Origin: Lytechinus variegatus
Taxonomy: Eukaryota; Echinodermata; Echinoidea; Temnopleuroida; Toxopneustidae
Assembly (NCBI RefSeq): GCF_018143015.1
Contig: NC_054746.1
Coordinates: 27,029,205 to 27,093,204 of the forward strand
Direction of reading: 5' to 3'
Length of the DNA: 64,000 nucleotides
Shown: positions 24,201 through 36,200 of the stretch, in pieces
Layout: every line of letters begins with the position of its first letter
Numbering within the stretch: the stretch's first letter is position 1
The notes under the pieces: generated by a model
What the model was told of the DNA's origin: nothing
Seen by the model: only the letters and a program-made list of their open reading frames with translations
The model's database searches: none
Position numbers and translations under genes: made by a program

Positions 24201-27200
24201 TTGAAAATCAAATCAGATCATCAGATCACTTTTTTTGCAGGCTGAATTCACCCCCAAAATTGCGCTCTTTCCCCCCGAAATCAGCTTGTTTTATTTATTT
24301 TCAGTGTGGCGATGCGCCTTGAACTCGCCTCACAAAAAGGTGTTTTTTATGCTTTTTCAATTTTCATTTGGCTTAACATACAATATCTTAGTTGAACGAA
24401 GAGATATTGCCGTGAAATTGGTATCATTTTAATTTAAAGCTAAAAAAAGCCATGCATCCTGAACTTGCACCATTTGATTTTGTATTACATCGCCTAAATC
24501 TAATGATAGCAAACCTATCAGTATAAAAATGGTCATAACTTTGAAAATATTCAGCCTATCCATACAAATTTCCGAAAAAAATACTTATATTTTTCTGGAA
24601 GGAAATTTCATGAGGATTCCAAAAATGGCATTAAGACATGAGTTAGGTTGAACTGCTCACATTTTATGATTGTAAATGTTCAAATCTTTAGGAACCCCAA
24701 TATACTTTATTTCAGACATCCATATATTTTCTCTTTGCCCATATCATTAATTCGTATTGCTCAAGAAATTCCCTTTCAAAATATGACTTAAGGGGATTCA
24801 ATAATTTCATTAAGTTAATTTTGATACGCAAATTTATGTTATTTTCAAATATCGAAAATCAACATTCTTAAGCAGTTTTTACCTTAAATTTCTAATTAAT
24901 CATGATAAATGAATAATTGTATGATGTGTACTATATTATCTTACCTCTAATATTTAGCTGTAAAATGCCCCCTGGAAACCAAAGTTAGGCATTTTTGATA
25001 CTGGCAATACAACAATCCCATAGAGTTGCATGTGATGTGTACCGCTTCCAACACCCCTCAAAAACCCTTCTTTTATTTATTTTATTGAGCGAAATGACTC
25101 AAATTGATATGCATAAAAAATTCTATCACCCCTAATACAGCTTATATTCAGCTTACATACATGTATGACACCAATTAAATACATACCTGTCCTTGAACAT
25201 ACCTTGAAGTGCCAGACTTCGATTTTCATGAAGATAGATATTAGTGTGGCATGGTTTGGGAGGCTTTGTAGCCCAATAACCCAATTTTGATAGTCTCTGT
25301 GTAAAGGAGTGTGGACGATTTGATGGCTTCTTCAGGGAGTTTATTCCAGCTATCAATAACTCGTGCTAAAGAAATGTTTACGAATGTTCAGTCTCTAATT
25401 TTTTTTTTTATTTTTTTTTTTTTAGCTTTTGAGAATGACCTCTGGTACTCTGATACGTTGCTTTCTAGAACATGAAGTCTAGATTGATGTTATTGATCTG
25501 TGACATTATAGGCTTCAATATAAGATCACCCCACTTCCGCCTATGTTCCAATGTTGTGAGGTTTACTCTTCAATCTTGATTCATAGGGTAGATCTCTTAA
25601 GTTGGGTATGAGTTTGGTACATGTAGCTCTAGCCTGCACCTTTTCAAGAACTTGAATAATCTTTAGATAGATATGGACACCAAGCTTGCATACAGTAGTC
25701 CAAATGTGGCTTGACAAGGGATTTGTAGAGTTATAGAATCACATCTCTACTGTGAAGTTCCTTTTATTCATTCCCAAAACTCTATTAGCTTTCTCGGCAG
25801 CCGCGGCACATTGGGTCGAGACCTTGAGAAATTTATGTATCCATACACCAAGAACGTTTTCTTCAGTAGTTTCTCGAAGACTCATTTCCCCATACAATAT
25901 GTGTGATGTGGGTTGTGGAACCCTATATGCATAAAACCACACTTATCAGCATTGTACATCATTGGCCTCCTGGACACCAATGTTATTCATGTTTAGTGCT
26001 GTTATCAATAACCTTTTTATCGCTAGTCCTGTCGATAAACACATGTTCTTGTCACTTTAGCAATTATCGATAAACTTTCTCTTGTTGTCGATAATACCCA
26101 CTATTATGTACATGTAGGGACAGTGATTTTCCGGGATTGCGGAAAACAGACAGAATTCAAGGAAACAGTCTTTTGAAACAGAAAGTGGCTTTTCAAACAG
26201 AAAATCACAGAAAACGTATTTTTCCTCAAAATGCACAGAACTCCAACAGAAATCACTCCAAAATCTTGACAAAATATGAATAATTACTGGCCACAATCGA
26301 TCTCAGTTTATCACAAATGTCCTTCATTATGATTGGCTTGGTCACAAAGAAGCTACAGGAAGTTAAATCAAGTATGATCGAACATCCTGTGCAAATTTCA
26401 GATCACATGACCAAGGTCAAAGGTCATTTGGGGTCGATGAACTTTGACCATGTTGGTGGTATTTGTTTAATTACCATCTGAAGTTTGTTTGTTTTGATTT
26501 TTTAAACTTTGATTGTCATAGGTCACTTGATCAAGGTCAAATGTCATTTAGGATCAAGGAACGTAGTAGCATATTATATGAAGGATATTTTTGTGAATAA
26601 CTATTTCATAGTCATTTTTAAAGTCAGCACTGCTGCTATATTTAATCGCGTAATGCAGGCGAGACTGCCAGAGGCACTCCAGTTGTTTTAATTGATATTT
26701 TATGTCTGTGTCGGTGATTAATATGAAAGCAAATACATGTAACATCAACAGCAGCTTCTCATTCAAAATTTTTAGTTTAGATGTAGAAAAGTTAGAAATC
26801 TCTTGTTTGGGGAATAATACACAGAGCCTATGGGGATTAGGTTCCTTACACTGTGTGCGAGATGGCTAGCCATCTGTAAAAATTCACTTTGAAATTGTTG
26901 CCACAAGCGGCATTTATCTCTGAAACAGAACAAGCAAACACAATTCCTTTCTTTGTACAATTACCGATGAGTAAATTATATTAAGAATTCATCTAAGTAA
27001 TGATTTTTATTTGCCTTTTTTATTTATTCTATTTTCTTTATTTTAGAAACAAGACCCAACTCAGTTTTTGCGAATCCATGCCAGATCTTCCAAGATTCAC
27101 CTGGATCCAGCTGTAGCAGCTGCAGCTGAAGGACCACTTACTATGTATGTATATTAGAAGCATAATAAATTCCTTCAGTTTTGACTATGGTCAAATTAGG

Positions 27201-30200
27201 GCTAGCAAAATTGAGTCATTGATACAGGTGTAGTTGCCAAAGAAAATGTCATTGAATGATTTTTGTGTGAAAAATATGAATAAATTATATTTTGCCAAAT
27301 AACGTTATTTGATATTGATAAAAAAAATACCTGTACTGCTTACTCAAAGTTTGTGATAGTTTGCTTATACATGTACACTGTAGATGGCACTTTCTGTCAA
27401 TTATATCCAGTCAAAACTGTTACTCTGCATAAGTTGGTTTAGATTACTCACATTTTCCATTACAGTAATTTAAACATTCTAAAAAAATTATATCTGAAAA
27501 TGATTATTGAAAAATAAGTATTGAGTCTCTATTATAATTCAAAATATGAAGTTGTGTACTATTGGTAATTAAGTGCATTAAAATGTCAGAAAACCTAAGT
27601 AGCAGAGCACTTCCTGTCCCAATTCCACAGGAGCGAATTCTGAATGACCCTTGACCTTTCATGTTGTTTACAAACAGGATGCCATGGCAGGGTGATTCCA
27701 GTCACATGATTGATCGCTTTGATGTCCGAGCTCACTTGGATTATATCCCCCAGCGTCCACCGGCAATCCCAACTCTGGATGAGATAAGGGAAGACCAGAA
27801 ATGCAACTATGAGCGGTATCGCACTCTCGTTCACAATGACCATGCTGGAAGTATGTCTCTTGATTTATTACAATCAAACCTGGTTTAGCGACCACCCAAT
27901 TAGGAAGACTGCAAATTTTGTTTGCCTTGAGTTGTTTTCCCAATCAGAACATGTATAATAGGAGCCTGTCCATAACACCACAATCTCCTTTTGGTGATAT
28001 TTATACAAGTTCACAGTGCTAGCATTGATTAATAACTTCTTACCATTTAAACAGGGACAGCTAATTCATTCAAACTTTAGGGCCTGTATTCTGAAGTTGG
28101 GTTTAAACAACTGTGGTTTGAAATTGTGGTTCAATTATGGATAGCCAGGTCTTCAAGTGGTAGTATTTCAAGTTCTGCAAGACAATTTACGTATTATTGT
28201 TTCCAGTGGCATATTCAGTTTCCGGTGTGGGGGGGGGGGGGTAGATGCAAGAAATTTTAACTAAACACATTTCAATACAACATCACAGAAGCTTGTACAA
28301 ATAATTCTATGAAAATCTACAGGAACCATTGGGATTCGAATGTTCTCGCACCATTTTAATTTATTCCGGTCAATTTTCTTTTCTGTTCTGCAGTCTCTGA
28401 GGAGCAATGTCTTCATCAAATTTATGTAGAGGAGATGTTTCCAGATATCCAGAAAAGACCAGGGGAAGAGAAAGAAAAGTAAGATTAATGTAGACAGTGT
28501 GGACAAGATTTATTTTGCTTTCTCAACTGCTGTAGGTGGCATGATCTGTTAAAGAAGCTTTGACTTACATGCTCAGCTTTGTCCAGCTTATACAGTACAT
28601 GTATTCTATCTCAGCTTGAAAGGATACTTTCATGGAATTTCATGACTTTCAGGGTATATTCAATGTACTGTCCATGGAATATTTTGTTTACATTTGATCT
28701 GTATGTCTTATTTTATATTCTTGATGGAGCAACATAACCTTAAAAAAAAACACTAAAGTGTCAGGGCCCCATATTGGCCCCATTTCACAAAAACTTGGTT
28801 AACAATAGCAACTGTCCAACAGTGAAAATTATGCTTCCTGACTGGCTCTTCTAATAAAAGTTGACATTCCAGCAACAGTTGAAACTTATTTCCCCGATTT
28901 CACAAAGGTAGTTTTAAAACCATTGGTTGAACCATGGTTTATGTGGATTTCCTGTATAAATTACGCTTATTTACCAAGTATACATATTAAAAAATGTCCA
29001 ATTCTGATGCGTACTTTTGTCGAAGTGTGCCAAATTGACACCCGTTGCCATGGTTACGTACATTTTTTTATTCATGAGTCCACTGTTTGAAGAGCAGACT
29101 CATTAATTCAAAACAGTGCACTCATGAATAGAATGGTGTAACCATGGTAACAGGCGTCAATTTGGCACACTGTGACAAAAGCGTGCATCAGTATTTAACA
29201 TTTTTTAATATACCGCGGTATATAAACGCAATTTATACAGGAAATCTGCATAAACCATGGGTTCAACCAATGCTTTTTAAAAATTACCTTTGTCAATTCT
29301 GGCAAATAAGTTTAGTAATAATTTTCATAATAAATGGCTATGATAGCAACTCTTGCTGGAATATCATCTTTCACTGGAAGAGCCAATCAAGAAGCATAAT
29401 TTTCACTGTTGTCATGGTAGTTGACATTCCAGCAAGAGTTGCTATCATATCAACTCTTTATGAAATGGGGCCCATTAAAGGGGAGGGGGCCATTATAGTA
29501 ACAATGTTTTGCTAATGCAGTTCAGTGGTTCTGTTGCTTGAATATGCAAATGAGTTTGATAGCATCCATAATATTTGCATACCTAATGAACTTGTTTCCA
29601 ATCTACATCTATATTCAGTTCATCAAGTTGCTGGCCAATCAGCATTGATATAATTTACTGTTTGTTATTTGTGTCATCATCTTGCTTGTGTGTTGAGCCA
29701 AGGCTGTAAAGTGGTTGAAATAATTACAACTTTATTACAACTTTGTAAGAATAACCCTAATGATTGTAAAAAAAATGCAAGATCCTCAGAGAAACAGTGT
29801 TGATGCTGATATGATTAGAATTCCTGCAGATAAAACAAGATTGTAAAGTTGTAATCATCATCACCACAACTATCATCATCACATCATCATCATCGTCATG
29901 ATCATCATCATCACATCATCATCATCATCATCGTCATGATCATCATGATCATCATCATCAATCATGTCATCGTCCTCATCATCATGTCATCGTCGTTGCC
30001 TTCTTTGTCTTTGTTGTCGTTGTCTCATCATCATTATTTCTAATCTGCTATTTCTAATAAAGGTTATCTGCAATGAAAGCTGCTATAGGTTTTACTTACG
30101 ATGAAGGTGAAAACTCCAATCTGTCTTTGGAAGGCAAAGATGTTTCAGAAGAGCAAGAGCAGGAAGTAATTGACAGTGACAGTGACTCTGATGTCAGCTT

Positions 30201-33200
30201 CTCAGAGATTGATCTAGGTAAGGAGTCTGGAACTCTTGCATTTGATTCAGGACAGGTTTACATTGGCCCATACATACGATGATTTAACCTGCATTTATGC
30301 TCCGATATATATTTATGTGTATATACATGTAACCTTGATGACAAGAGCCAGGGTAATAATTATAGGGGAGACCGGGGTTAGTTGGAACATGGGGTAAGTT
30401 GAAACATTGTAATTTTCTTTAATGCCTGTAAAATAAATTTATGCAATACTGCCCTCAATTTACTGCAATAATAATTCAACACTGTTGTATTATTAATAGC
30501 AATAAATTGAGGGCAGTATTGCATGAATTTATTTTACAGGCTTTAAAGAAAATTATAATGTTTCAACTAATCCCGGTCTCCCCTAATATATCCAAAGTCT
30601 TTTGGAAGCGCATAGAGTTTTAGATGAAGAAGTATACAAGCGGAGAATATTGTTGTTATTAGTATGTAAAAGATTGCAATATCAATGATTTTGACAAAAA
30701 AGTGAAGGCTGTATTTTGAGAATTGACACTTCGTGATTAACTTAAATTTTCCTCTGGTAATAATTTGGGCCTTTGTACATTGTATATTCATTATGTAATC
30801 TTTGAAAATACAAGGTATGGCAAGATTTCCAAAGTGGATAAGTACGCTTGATAATTGATTGAAGTCCACTCTGCTAGATGGTAGCCCGTTTTTCTCCTGT
30901 TTGAGTATGTACACTTGAATAGTCTATATTTTCATCTTCATTTGCTACATCTTTTGTAGTATGCATGAAGATTAGGATGACAGTATTCTTATGTTGGACA
31001 AATCTTTTATCTTTATCTCCATCAGTGATATTTTATTTTAATTTCTACAATCAATACAATTCTAAATTTTTGTGATAGAGATAATCAAGAGTCAAGACCC
31101 ACATTTATTGATTGTTTGATTTATTATACTTGATGTTATGTTGAAGGTATTGTTTAACTTTGTGAGCAGCAGATTTAAAAAATTCTCAAACCAAGATGAA
31201 ACATGTGTACAAGTGTATATATTAGAACTAATAAACCCTGAAAACAACTACTATTGAGAATGAAAAGCTAAAACTACAAGGCAAACCCGATTTTGTAAAT
31301 AGGCATCTTATAGACGCCTAAATAATATACATAAGTGTATGGGGTGAAATTAAGATGGTGTTTCCGGTCACTTTATACTTCAATTTTTGAAGCACTAAAT
31401 AATTATTTTCGAACAGATTTTTTTCTGGGCTTCATATTTGTAACATATCACAGATACAGGTGACAAGTGTGACCTTCTAGCTCAGATTAAGATGGCAAGT
31501 TTTTTTTTTTTTTAACTCCTTACCATTTTACTTCCTTCAAAATTACAGATGTTGTGATTGATGTAGATGATCTGACAAAGGAAAGTAAGGTTCATCTCAA
31601 TGTGTATGGAGAAAAGTATGGAATGGCTCCAGAGGCATTTGTAAAGTAAGTACTACCATAAGGAATTTCTTCCCATTTTTCCCATTGCTGGTACTTCTAC
31701 CTTGACAAATTTTATCTTTAGTCACCCACTGACAGTTTTGTCTGTAATGAATTTGAGGATTAGTACGATATAGTCAATTACTGTCACTCAATTCTGATGA
31801 CCAGAGTTGACACTGGATTTTAAATAAACAAAATAAATATCTATTTAGTTGCATTTGGTTTCAGTCATGTGAATTATAAACACAGATTTGTCATTACCCC
31901 TTAAACTGTTGCAATTTTACTTTCATAGTAAATTTCTATTTTCATTTTGCTGTTAGCCACACCAACTGCAAACATATTTAGGAGTCTTGTGTTCACAATA
32001 CACAGTACACAGAGTTAGAGGCATTTGCTTTGTATATCAAATATTAATATTGGCTGTGATCATGAACATATGCAAGAGGGATTGAGTATAAGATGTTACT
32101 CTGGTAAACTTTGCTTTCTCATCTATACTGTATAATTTTATGATTTCAGAATGCTTGAGAAGGAAAAGATAGAAGCTGATGATATGAGGAGAGCAAAGGA
32201 AGATGAAGAGGAGAAAGCTATGTTTTCTGTAAGTTTTATCCAATCTAAATATAATTTAATCTTTTTATTATCTTTCTTAACCATAACTTAGCCAGGTTAT
32301 TTTGATAGATCCTTTTCGCAGAGAATTCATTGAGCACATTTTGAAACGTTGCGATTTAGTTATCCTTGTTTTCATTTTGTATTAAATATGGTATGTGCTT
32401 TCATTGGAAAAGTGAGTTGATCTGAATTTCTGCTCCTAAACTCTATCTTTTTTCTGTATGTGTTTTCAATGTTTATTTTCCCAACTTTCCAAATCAGCAA
32501 TTAAGTGTTTGTTGCCCTACCCAAACCTTTATTTATCAAGTTATTCTTCTCAATTGATCACACTGCAATGTTAAGGTTTGCTCATTCTATCTCATGCACT
32601 TTCTTTTTCATAGGGAAGGAAATCCCGTAGAGAAAGAAGAGCTATCATTGAAAGAAAACTCAGAGAAAGGAAGGCAGCAGGAAATAGTCCACCAAGGTAA
32701 CTTGTTATCAATTCAGAGCAGATTTGCAGTTTTCTTTTTAATGATACAGTTGATGTACCTCAAAAAGGGAAGTTCACCCTGACAATGACAATGATTTTAT
32801 TTCTTTGACGGCCCCTCCTTGGGGCATAGAAGAAATATAAGTATAAGTTATAACAATGGCAATAATGGGCATAAGAAAAATACAGAGGTAACAAAAATAA
32901 TCAAACAGGATGATAGTAAACATATGCACAATACAAGAGCAATAATAGTTATTGGCACAAATTGAGCCACCCACCCTAGAGAGTAGTAAAGCTAAAATAC
33001 TGTTTTTGTCTCACCTGCGAAGCAAAGTGAGACTATAGGCGCCGCTTTTCCGACGGCGGCGGCGGCGTCAACATCAAATCTTAACCTGAGGTTAAGTTTT
33101 TGAAATGACGTCATAACTTAGAAAGTATATGGACCTAGTTAAAAACAGAAAGAAGTTGAATTTTACTTGGCAAAGAAGAAAAACAAACTAACTGCTCACT

Positions 33201-36200
33201 TTAAGAAATGGCGCTTTGAGATTTAATTTTTCCCTTGCAATCCCCTGTGTAAACCTAAAATTAATACGTATTCTGCTTAAAAGTGTCTTTTTATTCTATT
33301 TTTGTATAAAATGCCACATCTAATGTTTGCCTATTCCCATGATACTGATAGTGCTGCATGTATATGTTCATTTACAATGTGATACTTGTATGTACTGCCA
33401 TTATGTAAACTCTCGTTTACCTCAAGGGCGAACTCCGAGCGTTTGCGCGTGACCTCCTGACCTACAATTCCCACCATTGTTTTTTGGTAGGTGAACAACT
33501 TTTAGAATGTACATGTATTTGTAGAGTTCGCATATTGAATGGGCTGGACTGAACGGGGTCGAGTGGTGGAGCGATTTTTTGGTTTACTGTATGTTGTTGG
33601 TGCGGTGTACTTAGAAGTGATAAAAAATTGTAATGCCGGGGGGGGGGGGGGTTGAAAGGAGAAAGTGCGAGAGAGAGAGAGACAGTGGGGGGGGGTGCCT
33701 GGGTGTTGGCGGTGGAAGGCAATTTGTGTTTTTACATAAATCGCCCTGCCGTTCGACTTTGTTTATTCCGGCCATAGCTGCGCGTTGTTTACCTGTTTTT
33801 TGTAGGTCTTCGATGTCAGTGAAAAAGTTACTTTCTGGAGGTTTGTAAAGTAAGGTCTGTATCACTGGCCATCCTTTTCTGTCTCGGAACTTCACTTTTG
33901 ATCAATGCACCGTTCGACTTTGTTTATTCCGGCCATAGCTGCGCGTTGTTTACCTGTTTTTTGTAGGTCTTCGATGTCAGTGAAAAAGTTACTTTCTGGA
34001 GGTTTGTAAAGTAAGGTCTGTATCACTGGCCGTCCTTTTCTGTCTCGGAACTTCGCTTTTGATCAATGCACCATTTTGCTGTTATTCTGCCTTATTGATT
34101 TTGTTTTCTAATCGTGTAAAAATTGTTTGTATATATTGTGATCCTCGATGATTCTCCAATAAAAATATAATTGAAAAAAAAAAGAAGTATATGGACCTAG
34201 TTAATAAAACTTGGCCATAAGGTTAATCAAGTATTACTGAACATCCTATTAGAGTTTCATGTCACATGACCAAGGTTAAAGGTTATTTAGGGTCAATGAA
34301 CTTAGACCATGTTGGAGGGATCAACATCGAAATCTTAACCTGAGGTTAAGTTTTTGAAATGTCATCATAACTTAGAAAATATATGGACCTAGTTCATGAA
34401 ACTTGGACATAAGGTTAATCAAGTATCACTGAACATCCTGCACGAGTTTCACGTCACATGACCAAGGTCAAAGGTCATTTAGGGTCAATGAACTTTGGCC
34501 GAATTGGGGATATCTGTTGAATTCCCATCATAACTTTGAAAGTTTATGGATCTGATTCATGAAACTTGGACATAATAGTAATCAAGCATCACTGAACATT
34601 TTGTGCAAGTTTCAGGTCTCATGATTAAGGTCAAAGGTCATTTAGGGTCAATGAACTTTGGCCGAATTGGGGGTATCTGTTGAATTACCACCATAACTTT
34701 GAAAGTTTATGGATCTGATACATGAAACTTGTACATAAGAGTAATCAAGTATCACTGAACATCCTGTGCGAGTTTCAGGTCACATGATCAAGGTCAAAGG
34801 TCATGTAAGGTCAATGAACTTTGGCCATGTTGGGGTTTTTTGTTGAATAACCATTATATCTCTGTAAGTTTATTGGTCTAGTTCATAAAAAGTGGACATA
34901 AGAGTAACCATGTATCACTGAACATCTTGTGCGAGTTAGAGTAGTATTCAAAGTCAGCACTGCTGCTATATTGAATTGCGTGATGCAGGTGAGACGGCCA
35001 GAGGCATTCCACTTGTTTTTTATCTTAATCCGGAGACCGGCACAAAGACACATACCCCACTGAGCACATGTGGGCGCAATCCAACAAAATCTGAAGTCAT
35101 GCCCTAATACGAGACAGTAACCAAGACAGCAACTACATTTAAGATGACATCAAAATTTGGACATAATGAATTTTCAAAACCTTGACAGATTTTTCAATGA
35201 GTTGGTTTTAACAAGAGCAGAACAGTGAGAGCAAAAATATTGCTGAAGGTTTGAAGAAAAATCCTTCAAAGGATGACAGAGTTATGAATGTCGAAAGTTG
35301 TGATCTTGTGACGTCACAGACGAGCGGCTTCTCCAAACGTGTCATAGCAATTCCAATAAATATTGTTTGCCAAAATAAAGAGAATGATTTTATTTGTCAT
35401 CAGATACATTATTTCATACCCCCTTCTATAGGAAAAATATTTATATTACATGATGTGTTGTGGAGATGCTTGCATATGTCATCACAAATTCAAATATTTG
35501 AAAAATCTTAGCTCTCTTCTTTGATAGATTTTCATCAAGGCTTCACCAAAATCTTATTTTTTTGCTGTTATTACAACCAACTTGTCATCAGGGTGAACTG
35601 TCCCTTTAATGGAATGACTGTGGACACATGCCTTCAACCATGTTCTTTTCCTCAACAATATTCCTGTGTTAAATCATGAAGAAGTTCTTCAGTAATAGTC
35701 GGAAATTGAATATTACAGGAAAAAGGGGGGGGGGATACATGCAAATATATTCCAGGGATGTGTCCAGAGTCTTCCTGCTGCCCTACTCCCATGATGACAG
35801 ACTATTTAAAAAAAAGTGTACCATTGGATAGTCCTGTCTTTCCCTCTGAAATCCTGCTAATGTCTTTTTACCGCAGTCCTCACATATAGCAGGAAAGCAA
35901 TAGCAGTAAACCACCTTTGAAGTGGCTTAGTGCATTTATAGTGGGTTCTTGCGTAATATAGATGTGGTATAGATTTTGGTAAGGTGTCCTTCGGGAGTAA
36001 AAGTAATGGAAGTCCCCCTTGTTCTTAATGTAGCGCTTATGTTTGAAACTTGATGATAAAGTGTAAAAGTGAGTTGTGTATGATACACATAATAGGCCAT
36101 ACATATTATAAACCCCTTTGATATCTGTTATTCTATTGTAATGTAAGGAAGAAATAAAATTAATTTATGATAATTGACACGTAAATGATTGGAATATGCC

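Larger units (their letters stand above)
32764..35607. mobile_element. Outer level of nested insertions: MITE with AAAGGGA.AGTTCACCCTGA ends
   Basis: The left end AAAGGGAAGTTCACCCTGAC and the right end (on the other strand) AAAGGGACAGTTCACCCTGA form inverted termini about 2.84 kb apart. The sequence between them is mostly other insertions, so the original element was probably a few hundred bp. It belongs with the TTAA-flanked family at 5074, 5658 and 54493. It lies in CLASRP intron 8. Confidence 0.55.

Noticed and set aside
29144..29515. 123-codon plus-strand frame
   Set aside because: It lies wholly within the nested palindromic MITE in intron 4.
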